From the NCBI GenBank assembly GCA_024699855.1, contig JAMPIQ010000002.1, forward strand, positions 11,222,001 through 11,286,000: 64,000 nucleotides of DNA, written 5' to 3'. The stretch comes from Aphelenchoides besseyi. Taxonomy: Eukaryota > Nematoda > Chromadorea > Rhabditida > Aphelenchoididae. Below the pieces are notes generated by a model. That model had not been told where the DNA came from and did no database searches. It worked only from the letters and a program-made list of their open reading frames with translations. Of the stretch, positions 11,122 through 23,384 are shown piece by piece. A program made the position numbers and the translations under genes. Position 1 is the stretch's first letter; each line of letters opens with the position of its first letter.

Positions 11122-14100
11122 ATGCTATTGACGACTCGAGTGATTATGTTACTAATCTACGCATGTGCTGCTAATCATGATAAGTTTACAATTGACTTTG
11201 AATCAAAAAACAACGAGTTAATGATTGTAGAAACGAACTTTACGATGTCGACTCATCAACAAGTTCAACACAAGAACCTGATTCTAAACGTTCATTAATT
11301 GTTATTGGTATAATAAGTGATAATCTGCTTACGTGTTTTTGAATTAAGGTAATCGATCGGTTGGAAAAAGTTGTACTTTCAATCACGATTGTGTTTCTGG
11401 AGGCAAGTTTTTGGCATATATATTAGTCGATTAAAACGTCAAATTGCATTTTTATCGACAGTTCGATCACGTGCACAAATTTGTTCTTTAGCTTTTTGCG
11501 AACAACGTTTTTGTCGTTGCTGGTCATCTTTCATTGCAATCAATGAGCTTTGCTATAAAAGTAGGTTGAAATAGAAACTGATCTCTATTTGGAATTAGAA
11601 GTAAATCCGGAAGAAAGTGGTTGTACTTACGATGAGCAATGTGCTGCTGTTTGGCCTGATAGCACTTGTTCTGCAAGCGGTATTTGCAAATGTCCAGTCG
11701 ATCAAAAAGTAACAATGACACGCGAAGGTAAAGTGTGTCATTTGCCTAACGAATGCCCGACCAATCAAGCAAATGGAGTCTTGTTCGCAAGAAATAGCAA
11801 TCATCCAGCAGAATGCTACTTCTTCAATCAACATGGGCAGGAATTGCCTGGCCTCTTCATGGGCTGCGAGGAGGCACCAGAAATCTACGACTGCATTGAC
11901 AGTTTATGTTGTCCAACGAGAGCATTTACATGTATTCAACCGGTCGATGAGGGTGAAACACCAAGCAACCAAAGAAATTCGACTGTAAAACGATTTTACT
12001 ACAATTCAGCAACGGGAACTTGCCGACCGTTTCGTTATTTGGGATCAAAAGGAAAGTTAGCAAAGAAGTTAGCCGATTGATTTTACTTTCTAATTCAGCA
12101 AAATTTCAGACAAATTTATAATCTTGACGTTTATAGGCAACGCAAATCACTTTCTTACACGTCAACACTGTGAGAGCTACTGTAAGAGCCGTAAGTTTTG
12201 GATGGAAACAATTAGCTAGCATTTTTAACAGGTTGTTCGCGCGGACAGCCTCTACTGGAAGAAACGCGGAGTATTGGCAAAGGATCTGAAGTTCCAGAAG
12301 CACTGCTTGAAAACCTTATGATTCAGTGCACAACGTCCGACGATTGTCGGTATGATAAATTCGAGTGTTCGAAACGACAGGTCCAATCAGTCTGCTGTCC
12401 GACTATCGAGTACATCTGCAGTGAATACGGTGGTATTTCGGGGCTCAATGCAGATCTTAAAAAAAGACCCTTGCAACCTCCTTACAATTCTGGAATCAGT
12501 AGATTTAACAAAGAGCCAGTTTCAAGATGGTATTGGGATCGTGTCGCTCGCAAATGCCGAATATTTCGTTATTATGGTCAAGGTTTGTGTAATCGTATTA
12601 AAAATTCATTGATCATTTAGCCGGTAATTTTAACAATTTTCTGTCATTGGACGAATGTGTCGATTTTTGTTCAATTTCTTTATGTCCCGTTGGTAGTCCA
12701 CTACGTATCGATTCGGGTAATGTGGAATGCAAGAATGATCATCAATGTCCGAGAACACATGAATGCAGATCCTCTGTTTGCTGCCCGACATCTGCTTATG
12801 TCTGCAATTTACCTTTAATTTTGGGTTCGGCTTGTCATTCCGAACCAACAACCCGATATTATTACAACTCAAAAGAAAGTATCTGCAAACCATTTCAATA
12901 TAATGGTAATTTTACGATAAGACAACTGACACCAAAACCATTTAGGATGTGGATCGAATGCTAATTCCTTTAAGACTTTAGACGAATGTCAAGATTTCTG
13001 TAGTTTTACTGAAAGTAAGTTCATTTGTTGTAAATATAATTCAATGATTGTGAGTAGCTGAACCGACTTGTTCTCATGGTGAACCAATTCGTCTTGACAA
13101 CAATCGTTATTGGAAGTGCAATAACAACACTCATAAAGAAGGAACCGATTTTGATGAGTGTCCGATTCATTACGAATGTGATACGACGCAAAGTATTTGC
13201 TGTCCGAGCAAAGAGCACACTTGTCAATTGCCTTTTGACAGCGGGATTCGTTGTGGTCAATCTGAAGTGACTCGGTGGTATTTCGATTCGACATTGAAAG
13301 CTTGCAAACCATTCGATTTCTACGGTTGTGATGGCAATTGGAATCGATTCGAGTCGGAGCAATCGTGTGCTAACTACTGCGGTGTTGAAGGTTGTAGCAA
13401 CTAACGGTTCAATTAATGTTCGTTTAGCGGCATGTCCATACGGTGGTCAAATTTTGATTAATGAAACAACGAACAGTCCGTTCATTTGTGGCCCGTCTTT
13501 AAGCATGAAGTGTCCACAGAATTACACTTGTTTGGGAACTCACTGCTGTCCCTCGCGTTGGCATATCTGCTCACTGCCCGTTAAAGATAACAACGATCCG
13601 GGCAATGAACCGTCAATTCGATATGCTTTTGATGTCGAGAAACGACAATGCAAGCCGTTTATTTCGTCTTCTACATCCAGTTGCGAAGCAAACTGTTTCG
13701 CAAATTCACAAGAAAGTTTGTAATTACACAACAATAACGATTTTATTTTAGGATTGCATGAATTTCTGCACCACTGCTTCTTGTGCAGATGGAGAAATTG
13801 TTTTTCGAAAACGTCCGACCGATGATCCTTTTGATTGTACGAACACTTCATGTCCTCCGGGATTCATTTGCGTTGTTGATTTAACAAACTTGGATCGAAA
13901 CATCTGCTGTGGAAACGTAAATATGGGATTGTGTCCCGAAGGCCAAGGGGTTTATGTGGACAGTAGAACGCACAAACCGAAGACCTGTGATGGCGATCAT
14001 TCAAACGATTGTCCGGTCGGTTACTTGGGAATGTTCAACAAAGATAGACGAAAATTTTATTGTTGTTCACCAAACAATTTTAAAACTCGTAAGTTATTGC

Positions 14101-16011
14101 TCATCCAAATGATCTTTGTGCTTTTCATTCCATTGTCCCAACGGTTTGGAGCCTTTGAAAAAAAACATGCAGACGAGCGAGCTTCTGGGCTGCAACACAG
14201 ATCTACAATGTGCACCGGGCAGTAAATGTTATTCCAATGTTGAGATCAGAGGGATTTGTTGTAACAGGTAAAAGCAAGTTCCAAGATAACACCACGAATT
14301 AACACGTGCTCGGACAAATACCGAAGTTCTTGCAATTTGAGTCAAATATCATTGTTTTATTGGTAGCAGTAGATGTCTGAACAATTTTTTAATTAGAAGT
14401 CAATTCATTTGAACTGATTTTTTGTCTTAAAAATTCAAATCTTTTAGTGGACCAGGTAATAAATGTGAAACGTGTCGATACATTTTCGTTCATTTCAGCT
14501 TGTCCACCAACCTTCATTCTCGACGTTGAACTGAGTCGAACTGTTTGTGATCCAATAAAGTCTCCGACGTGCGGCGATTCGCTGAGCGTTTGTCTTCACT
14601 CCGACGTCTTAGAACGATTTGTCTGCTGTAAACGAGGCTTGAAGACAACGCAGGAACTTAAAGAATGTCCCGGGAAAATGATACAAGGTTGATGATGAGT
14701 GAGTAACTCAGATTACGATCTACTTCTAGACACCGTAAAAAAGTCTTGTTCAGTAAAAGATTTATGTTTACCAAATTTCTATTGTATTCGTCGCAATTTT
14801 GACCGAGTGGGTAAGTGAATTCAAATATTCATTACTAGATAATCGAAGAAGACGAATTGATTGGAGTGTTTTTTAGGAATCTGCTGTGGAAGCAATCGTA
14901 CTTCACATGCCATTGCGACACCACTTCAATGTCCGTTGAATACTAAACCTTACAAAGATTCTATCGGTCAACTGAAGATATGTAACGATCAAATATCTTG
15001 TCCAAAACCGTACAAAGTAATTTCAAATAATTACGCCAACAAAGCTAATAATCGAGTTTAGTGTCATTTAAGTGAAACTGTGGGTTCTCGTACACGTGTT
15101 TGTTGTCTTGAGGTCCAAGTAAAAGTTGCTCGTTGTCCGCACAAATTACTACCTCTTCTGACTGAAGGCGGACAATTTTGCAAAGATCCAAAAACTTCTT
15201 GCCCACCGGGTTACTTTTGTCATGATAACGAATTTTGTTGTCCAACTCCCGGTTGGTTAGAAAGAAACCTACTTGTTGTATTTTGTAGACTTCGCATGCT
15301 CAGTACCATTTCACAGTGGATTAAAATGCGAAAAGGGAGTTCCTCAACAAAGATGGTTCTTTCATTCACCTACGGGACGCTGTCAACCGTTCACTTATCT
15401 CGGCTGTAGTCCTTCAGCGAATAACTTTGCAGACAACATATCGTGTTATCGATTGTGTGTGTCGAGCGAAACGAGAAACGCGAGAAGTATGTAATTAATC
15501 AGTTACTTTCATTGATTTTCAGCGCAATGTTCATTCCCATATTCTAATCCAGATAACGCAATCGCAGCACAGCCATGTACTGAGGAAGGAGAATATGGTT
15601 GTAAAGGTAAATTCAAGTCGGGACTTGTAGTTCATTTGACATGAGAGGTGTTGCAGAGAAAGAACGGTGCGTAATAAATGCACATGGACGGTTAGTTTGT
15701 TGTACTTTACCGGAAAATGGAATGTTCAATCGATTACTGACAAGCGAATCTTTTTCGAGTGAACTGAACTATCGATCAACCGCTTTTTGTGGACCGGAAT
15801 TCGTGCCGTATGGCCGTTAGTTGCTGTAATTGTTAGCAAGTTGATTTTCAGATTACTCGATGAATTCGATCAATTGGTTTCGTGTCATCCGTTTAAGAAT
15901 AGATGTAAATTAGGGAACATTTGTCAATACATTTCGACTCTGCAAAATTACATTTGCTGCGTTCGAAAACACGAATACGATCGTTCGGTTTTCGATTACT
16001 ATGTGGAATGA
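11122..16011 (+). CDS. Secreted multi-Kunitz protease inhibitor with EB and Cys-rich modules
   Basis: This is a large secreted protein likely to inhibit serine proteases outside the cell. The start at 11122 gives a signal peptide (MLLTTRVIMLLIYACAA). EB-type cysteine modules follow (CTFNHDC; CSLAFCEQRFC; CTYDEQCAAVWPDSTC). About six Kunitz units come next, each split by an intron after the R/K-x-CxPFxYxG core: 11928-12190, 12410-12670, 12790-13013, 13205-13395, 13560-13765 and 15280-15480. Clear second halves include NANHFLTRQHCESYC and SFKTLDECQDFC. Cysteine-rich segments ending in CC motifs (CCPT, CCG, CCS) lie between and after them, the lustrin/EB style common in nematode proteins. The fifth unit looks degenerate: its middle is SSSTSSCEANCFANSQE. 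The C-terminus is NRCKLGNICQ...YICCV, then FDYYVE. The join from the signal-peptide exon to the first EB exon is not resolved in frame, so the 5' end is less certain. Confidence 0.85.
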
Positions 16012-19000
16012 TCTCCGTTTGAAAGCGTAACCTCCTTTCCTTTATTATTGAATTTCTGTTATTTCGAATGTTCTTGACTATTGAAACATAAAACGAGGAT
16101 TCCGTTTCTTTGAACACTAAACTGGCTACTCATCGGTAAAGTGCAGCTTTAGATGACTTTATGTTCGGTAGACAAAGTAGGCAGAGGTGAGTTGAAATCT
16201 CAACACACTGTTGTGCATTAATTGATCACAGAGCAAACAAGGAAAATGCGATAACTAGCAATTAATGAGAAAACTTTAAGGCAGAAAAAGAAAACTGCAG
16301 CTGACTCATATGAATGAAATGGAAGCAGCATGAAACGCCACAAGTTTCCAAAACAATTCACCTGACAACTAACGTGATCTATCGGCCACGAAACGGCACA
16401 GACGGCGGAATGGCGTCAGTCAGTCACGTATGTTAATATCAACCGGTGCGATAATAATCGTTCTGTTTTCCTGCATAAACGAATGTCCTCTTAATTGTCG
16501 AACAGTTCGAATGCTCTGCAATTTCGTTGAATATTTCAACTTTTCTTCTATGTTTTACATTCATAACTCGAGGGCCATGTGGCGTGCTCGTTCCTAGAAA
16601 ATTTCTTTTTGAATTTTTCTCACGCGTCGTCCAATTATAAAACAGCAGTTCGAGTTGATGGACGCGAACTGAGGCACTTGCCGAACGAATTCATTTTATT
16701 TTCCCACTTAAAAATCTGGAAACCATTCAACGGCAATTGTTTGGTCTTCAAGTTTCTTTCGCAGTCAACGTCTTTTTGTGCTTATTCGCGTCGAAGTTGC
16801 CATTCAGCGGCTTGCACCTGAGTTGAAATGCAGAGAGAAGTTGTTGGATATGAGAAGCGCGTTTTAAGCTTTCAAGCGGAACCACTTCAGCCCAAGAGCT
16901 CCAGTCGATCGTCAGTTTGCTCACTCGTTAACTTCCCAAAAAGTATTTTTATTACTTCAAACCACCAATGCTTTCAAGTCTTTTGTTTCAATGGACCAGT
17001 CGACTTAAGGTCGTGACAAAGCGAAATATCTTAAATTGGAAACTTTTCGCGCATACCAACTACGGACATAAAAATAAGCTTAAGGAATTTCAAACTGTGA
17101 AATTGCTCAACGAGTGGTTTTATTGCTTGCTTCTTCACAGACTGTTCTTGAGCAAAAGTCGACGGGTCAGTGGAGCGCAAGTATGCGTACATACGAATTA
17201 GACGTGTTGGGAAACTTGGGGAGGACCTATTTACGCTTTTCAACTTCCTGTATCAGAAAATTTTCCGGTTTATTAGTACCTGTATTATTAACATGTAATG
17301 AGAATGTTATCCACTGGTTATAAAACAATCTATTAATTCGTCTGTAGTTTTGTTAATCAACCGAATTGCTTGTTTTTGTGATACGAACAATCAAAAAGGG
17401 TGTGTTTGGAGGTGTTGAAGAAAAGTAAACAAATTTTGGACTTAGTTTAAGTGAGTAAAGGCGACAAGAGGGGACCACCAGTAAGTAGACTTCGAAATTC
17501 AATACCTACCGACGCTTTTTCTACATCCTTTTTTCTTTTATTTTGTTCTCAAGCAACTAAATTTGTCATTTTCACAAAATCTACTCTTCAAACGTGTTTC
17601 TAATCACAGGTTTCGTCTCCAATCCACTTACAAAGTGTCACATTGTATTACAATAAACGTGCGGTCCTGATCGGTTTTGAAGTCCATTAAGTCATTGCGA
17701 CTGTTTCTAATTGCGACAAGAGTCGTCATCCGGGAACTTGTATCGTTTGTTTAATCGAACAAAAAACATTCACTCATTGCTCGCGAAATCCGCAGGGATT
17801 AGATCCAGGAAGTGGGTTGAAGGAAGTAGTGTATTATTGTAAATTATTTGAAGCTTAAACTGTTTAATGAGTTTGTTGGGGTTAATTGCAACAAGATTTG
17901 TTTAGAGGTCCCATGAAGAATGGGTATCATAAAAACACTGCCGGGCAATAAAGAAGTCCTATTTAATCAGGGAATCAAAATAAAGTGCACGAGTCAACGA
18001 GCGGACATTCAAGCGAGTTGTTATGAATAAAACCCTATGGAGCTCATTCAATTTAATTTACGCCTCACTACTCATTCCTAATGCGACAACCGAACTGTTG
18101 AGCGTGGCAAAATTCATATAAATTTTCTTGCATGTTAAACCAAATGCTTTCAGAGATTTTTTGGGGTCCAGTAAAATGACTTTCCGCAGAGTTTGCCGTT
18201 TGAATGCATTTGTTTCTTCCTGGACTTCAGAAACTCAGTAGTAAGTGTTTGCAGCGAAATTTGTTGCTGAACTCGTTTGTCACATCAACGTTCTTCCAGT
18301 GACTTGTCATGTGGTTGATTCGGAGAGTTGCATTCGCTACTGTTCGTGATTCGAACAGTTCGTTCGGAGGTTGGGAGTGAAAGTTTAAGCGCAGTCAAAG
18401 GGTAACTTTCCACGAGCTCTTCCGGACGGGAAAATTTTAATCGCCACGACGAATGCGAGATTTATGCGCGTTTCATTCCGCAGGGGACAAAGAATCGCAC
18501 GTTTGACTTCTTTTTTTAACGTATTTGCCGCGTTAATATCCGAATTCGTTGCACAGTGTTTGCCGTAGGTTTTGTGCGCTCTTCAAGCGCATCACGGGCT
18601 GCCGGTTTTAATCTTGTTTAAGGTCCTCATTCCTCGATCGGATTGCAATTTTGCGCGAATGAGATCGTTTGCTGGAATGGACTGCAATTTCAATAAAAAT
18701 GTTTCTCCTGATTTTCGTTCGAAATGCGCGTGGTCTCAAAGTCCTTGTTTGTGAATAATTCCTGTCGACGTGATATAACGTTGATTATCATCTTACGCGA
18801 AGGTCACTGATTTCCGGTGCCTCTTGAACCTACACGTGGTCTGTGCAGAGTTATCGACAAATTGCCTTCGAATGACACGCGAAGTTCATTGAAAAAAGGC
18901 ATTCGGTAAATTTCAGTTGTTTCAGAAACACACAACTTCTCGATACGTCATCCATCTTATCACGAAACGACGAACTTGACAAACGCACGTTAAAAGGTCG

Positions 19001-19189
19001 TCCGAAGGTTTGCGCGCCTCTCTATTCAATGAGTATCAATTAATGAAGCCGATGACCGTTTAGTCTTTCGTTTAAAATGCAATTCATCTGCGGTTGGTGA
19101 ACGATTAAGCAACGACGGCCGAAACGCGTCGACTGTTTAGTTGCGCGCGTTTGTGGCGTTCAGCAACTTCGATGAACGGGCACATCTAA
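16012..19189. other. Long gene-poor region
   Basis: This 3.2 kb holds only short open frames (for example 16579-16821 and 16828-17016) without recognisable domains or consistent splice sites. I see no tRNA, repeat array or transposon ends. Its 3' part probably contains the promoter and 5' UTR of the gene starting at 19190. Confidence 0.4.
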
Positions 19190-19936
19190 ATGGGTTGTAT
19201 TTTGGCACGTGTCTGCGATCCAACACCTCCCGAAGCCGTTGTTCGCGACTTCTGGCACATTGGAGGGGTGCTGATCGACGTCAATGCCGACGATCCACAA
19301 AACCTTGAAGAACAACGGGTTCAAGTAAGTGTCGTTTGGATTATATTGTTGATTAGAAGCTCGATTATTTACGGATCTTATTCAGCGGTGCTCAGCAGGC
19401 GTTCTATACGTCTTCAACTCACGTCTTATCTACCGAGCGCGACATTGTACGTTTTCGCGCGGGAACAACGGTAGCAAATTTCTACAGTATCAGATTTGTG
19501 ATATTCAAGTAAAATCATTACTTTGACATTTAATAGTCGTTCATTGTTTAGGATGTAAATAGTTTCAATAAGTTCACTTCGCGAAAGGTAAACTCTACGC
19601 GCTATCGGAAAGCATAACTGTTTTAGGATCAAACAATTGCACAAACGGTTATCGACGTGACCATTACGCCGACTTCTAATCCAGCGGACGTTCTGCATGT
19701 TGGATTTGTAACAAGAGATGCGGATAAGGTTTGTTTATGTTGCATTTAAAGCTTAATCGTATTTCACGACCTATTTTGTTTAATTTAGATCGCTCAACGG
19801 TTACAAGAAATATGCCTGAAACACAAATCTAAACCCAAAATTTTCCAATTCAACTCAGTTGATGGTTTGTATCGCAATCAGCCAGGATTTTAAATACGCG
19901 ATTTCAGTTGACGGCGTAGAAATCGATGTTCCGTGA
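19190..19936 (+). CDS. Small conserved-looking protein with MGC start
   Basis: Five exons join in frame: 19190-19324, 19386-19508, 19627-19728, 19789-19864 and 19908-19936, giving 154 residues. All borders are GT/AG and the phases agree, which supports a real gene. The protein starts Met-Gly-Cys, a pattern compatible with N-myristoylation at Gly2 and palmitoylation at Cys3. The middle (AGVLYVFNSRLIYRARH, then FLQYQICDIQ) alternates like a beta sheet, and VGFVTRDADKIAQRLQEIC resembles a closing helix, so a small PH- or GRAM-like fold is possible. I do not recognise the family. The C-terminus is VDGVEIDVP. An AATAAA-like signal lies near 19985. Exon structure is seen; lipidation and fold are inferred. 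Confidence 0.75.
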
Positions 19937-20488
19937 AGTCGAGAGTTGTCGTTGTAAACTTCTAGTCTTCCTCATTATGCTGCTAATAAATGGTTTTTAA
20001 TTCGATTGGCTTCAAAACATTCTTTTATTCTTGAACAAAAGAAATGAAGTTTCTCAATTAAACACATCAAACACTTGTATTTGGCTAGTAAAGAAGGTTG
20101 GAAATAGAACGAGCCTGTGGTTTCAAAGGATCGTCGACGTACAGAAATTTCTATTTACGGCACATTGGGTAGCGAGCAGTTGCGCTCAAACATCATTTCT
20201 CAACTATTGTCTGTCACATACGTCTGATCGTACGAACAGGAAAACGGATAGCGAAAATCCCGAATGGCGGAAAAATTGCAAGCTAACAATTTTGCTCGTT
20301 TCGATCAAGATAATCCCGTTCGATTGCCTTGTGCTACTTTCGTACATTTTCGACTTTTGTGCGCGTTACAAAAGCGCATCCCTTGACTTGCGACTTCGTA
20401 GGCAGACACTTTTGGTCTTTTGTTTGTGGACTTTAATTAGCAACTCTATGCGAATACTTTAGAGCCTTTGATTGTATCAAGTTCCACA
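19937..20488. other. Intergenic, no gene seen
   Basis: A long open frame at 20031-20462 begins at TTG, has no splice support and shows no domain; I regard it as chance. The region should contain the 3' end of the upstream gene and the promoter of the secreted protein starting at 20489. Confidence 0.4.
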
Positions 20489-21545
20489 ATGTTAGTGCTT
20501 GTTCTCATCTTGTTCCTATGTAATCTTTCTGTGGCTAACTCTCAACTATCAGCAATGTTTGGAAACCCGGTAAGCAGTCATTGACATAACCAAGATGCCT
20601 TTTCAATAAGCAGTCTCATCTTTCAAGTTGCAATTATAAACGATTTCTTTTTAGATACAAGCAGAAAACTGTGCTGAATGGACTAGTTGGCAAAGCTGTA
20701 TTTGGCTCAAAGGATCCCCGCGTTTCAATCGTTCGTACTTCCATCAGCTATTGCCTGGTTTGTTGTAGTGTCGAAACAAACATTAAATTTCCACGTAGGA
20801 AGAACTGGATGTCGAGATCATGTTTTTTTCAAACTCCTAAGCGAACGTTGGGGCGTCGCGTTCAACAACTTTTATAACTATCTAAGAGACATAACAGAAA
20901 GCGAACAACAATGCGGCGGTAAGTCTTAGTAGTTTTTTTTGAAAATTCAATCAATTTGTTTTTACTTTGTTTTATTTCAGAATGCAGTTATCAGGTTAGA
21001 CCCACGACTACACATTCTTAACAATAAACTTCAGCAATCATGCGGTCGACAATGTCACAGACGGTAGAGTATAGTTCATTTAACTTCATGTATGTTTTTA
21101 GTGGCGCCATGAATACGATCAATCCATTGTTCGTGGCCGAGCGTAGATGCGAAGGTATAGATCAGAGTACGGCATGTGTTTCGAAACAAGTCAAAGGAAC
21201 TTGCACGTTGTGGCCGAACAGTGATATTCAGGTCTTTTACTTGAAGCCTTCGAACACCTAATCCGAAAGTTCTAGTTACCCAACGTCACAGATACGATGA
21301 CTGCAATCATCAATGGAATCCAATATTTGAATTGTATACCAGAGTTTCGGTAAGTACGAACAGGAAATGGTCGAGAAAAAAGAGAGTTCGTTTGCCATAA
21401 AATGAACTTTTGGTTTGGCGTTTTTGAGTTTCGTTTACTTCATTTCAAAATTTCCAGACCCACTGGTCCTGTGTGTAGATGCTGTTGTAGTCCATTTTCG
21501 GTCAATCCAATTACGTTTAAATGCGAACGACTCATTGGCCGTTGA
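20489..21545 (+). CDS. Secreted cysteine-rich protein, TSP1-like N-terminus
   Basis: A signal peptide (MLVLVLILFLCNLSVANS) is followed by CAEWTSWQSC, which resembles the W-x-x-W-x-x-C opening of thrombospondin type 1 repeats. Further blocks are GRTGCRDHVFFKLL, ERWGVAFNNFYNYL, an ECSYQ-QSCGRQCH segment, VAERRCEGIDQSTACVSK, TCTLWPNSDIQ, NGIQYLNCIPEFR and a C-terminal PVCRCCCSPFSVNP. All borders are GT/AG with small introns. The last exon starts after the acceptor at about 21457 and joins in frame across an intron that opens at about 21351. Cysteine spacing and the fully secreted layout suggest an extracellular matrix or cuticle-associated protein; this is inference. I cannot name the family with certainty, but the even spacing of invariant-looking residues suggests a conserved worm protein rather than noise. 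Confidence 0.75.
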
Positions 21546-21927
21546 TTAAAACCAGACTTACGAAAGAGGATGTTGCGTGTGTTGAATCTTTTTAGTCCTG
21601 TCTTTCTTGTTTTCGTCATATCTTTCAATAATTACATGGCTTTGTACAATGGAGAATAAAACAACAAGTGTATGAACTTAATGGGACCTTATTAAGAACT
21701 TAACGTTTCGTTAAAACAAAAGTTTTTGTCGTAAACTTATGTTGTGACTATTCGGATAATAAACTTAATACTGGTTTAGATGTTGGACCGCATTGCATTT
21801 GAAAGTGCCGTCGGCGAAGCGCGTCAAGTTGAGGAAGTTTTGTTGCTTTCACGAGAAATCCCTGACCGAATGACCGGCTTCTTTCTGAAGCGTCCCAAAC
21901 CACAGCTGCAGCCAAACGACTTGTTTT

Positions 21928-22258
21928 TTAAGTTCTCGATACAAAAGCAATTTCCGTTGGAGAGAAGCTCATTGTAACATTGCACTCTAATGGACAAGAA
22001 TTTCGGTTTACAACGAGCAGCTGATTGTCTTTCTAAGATTTCGATAGAAATTTGCTTTAAATCGATCGAGTTTCTTACGTGAATTCTAGATTGCTGCCCA
22101 TAGATGTCGAGTATATCTGATTTCGGAGGTTGACGACGAGTCACTGTAACCTCGAGTTTGCGCGAATGCCGTTTGCTCTGATCAAATCAATGACCCAAAT
22201 TCGCTGCAAATTTCGACGTGTTCAAGGAAACGCCGATAACAACTGAAGAGCCGCCCAT
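21928..22258 (-). CDS. Small protein with myristoylation-like MGGSSSK start
   Basis: Three exons read on the - strand: 22244-22258 (15 nt), 22079-22177 (99 nt) and 21928-22032 (105 nt). All introns are GT/AG (66 and 46 bp), and the total of 219 nt is 72 codons plus stop. The N-terminus MGGSSSKRHSRK fits the N-myristoylation consensus well (Gly2, Ser6, then basic residues). Residues 19-38 read RRQPPKSDILDIYGQQSRIH. The last exon has two cysteines, CPLEC, and ends VSRT. I do not recognise it. A + strand open frame on the opposite strand (21780-21977) overlaps the last exon and is the competing reading. The matching phases over three exons are the main evidence; membrane anchoring is inferred. 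Confidence 0.5.
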
Positions 22259-22380
22259 TTGAGTTCGCTTCTCACACTCAAAATTTAAATCGTGTTCGCG
22301 GCCTATTGCATGCAGTCAACCGATTAGTGAATTCGTTGTTGTCCATTTAGTGCTCAATTTACTCTTCTCTTTCGCTGATA

Positions 22381-22830
22381 ATGTCCACTACGTGCAGTCC
22401 TCCACAAAATGTTCAAGCGTGTCCTCAAAACAACAACAAAGAGACGCCAACCGCATCTCCAGTAAGTAGCCAAGTAGATAACGTTGATTCTATTTTGATG
22501 CTAAAAACTCATTTGAATTGATTACTCTTGTGCATGAAAACTAATCCTCAAACTTATAGCGACGAAGTGGAACTCCGGCCAACACTCAAGAACGATTGTT
22601 CGGTTCATCTGATGCTGCATCACGTAAAGCTAAGAAAGTGACCGACACTTTTCGTTCTCAAATCTTCGCCAACGATGGAAAGCCGTCGCCTCCTCGTACG
22701 CCGAAGAAATCGGTTCCTGTACTTGGTGAGTCAACGACTTGATTTCAAAAACTTGTTTTTACTAAATCTGTTTGTAGAACGCAATCCGATCACCGGTGAA
22801 GTGAAAGTGCCATCGAAAGTAGGCGTTTAA
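22381..22830 (+). CDS. Short disordered protein resembling Jupiter/HN1 family
   Basis: Three exons (22381-22461, 22560 to about 22723, and about 22778-22830) give a protein near 100 residues. It is rich in Pro, Ser, Thr and Lys and has no fold signature. The order of short motifs, RLFGSSD, then FRSQIFANDGKP, then RNPITGEVKVP, recalls Jupiter/HN1 (JPT1/JPT2) microtubule-associated proteins, which have repeated LFG, NIFG and NPPGGK motifs. The match is by motif order only, so the family call is tentative. Phases agree at both introns and the TAA at 22828-22830 follows SKVGV. Confidence 0.7.
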
Positions 22831-23384
22831 TTAAATTCGGCAACCATGTTGAGGTAGACATTTTGATTATTGTAATGATGAAGTTTATGGTAGTAAACGG
22901 CGTTGTCTTGCTACTTTTTCCTCCACTTTCTACATTTTTGAATATACGTTTAAAACGATCTATAAGAACGAATACGAACTCAATTAAACGAACTAACACA
23001 AGTTGCTGACCATTGGAGTTTAATACGTTAGAAGGAGGAATAAAGAACGACAACTCAATGGAGCCCACGGCTATTGCATCCTCGTTGCGACGGACGCATC
23101 ATCGTCATTAATCCGTTGAGCGATGAGCACGAAGAAGCGTGATTTGCCGCGTCATTGGCGATCACGTAGAAACAAGTAAAAGCCAAAACACCCGCTGTTT
23201 TTAGTTCGCACAAGTCCTTCAAACCTTCTCGTGCATCAGCAGATGTGTGTATGTCGTGCAGAATGTAACATAAAAAACACGATCCGAAGACGCGCCCCAT
23301 CTGCTCGAACCAAATCGGTCCAACAGAAAAAACAATCAATTGTCAGCTTTTAGTTTACTTGTTGTTTTTGCATCGGCCATTACC
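22831..23384. other. Intergenic, no gene seen
   Basis: Open frames on the - strand here (22790-23339) have hydrophobic stretches but no splice partners or family resemblance. The region should hold the 3' UTR of the upstream gene and the promoter of the EF-hand gene. Confidence 0.4.

Noticed and set aside
16105..16205. Possible tRNA (D-arm-like and T-arm-like words)
   Set aside because: The acceptor stem does not pair and the T-stem has a mismatch.
20031..20462. 143-codon open frame
   Set aside because: It begins at TTG, shows no domain, and has no splice or start context; probably chance.
21780..21977. + strand 65-codon open frame starting at ATG
   Set aside because: It overlaps the last exon of the three-exon - strand gene, which has better support from matching phases.
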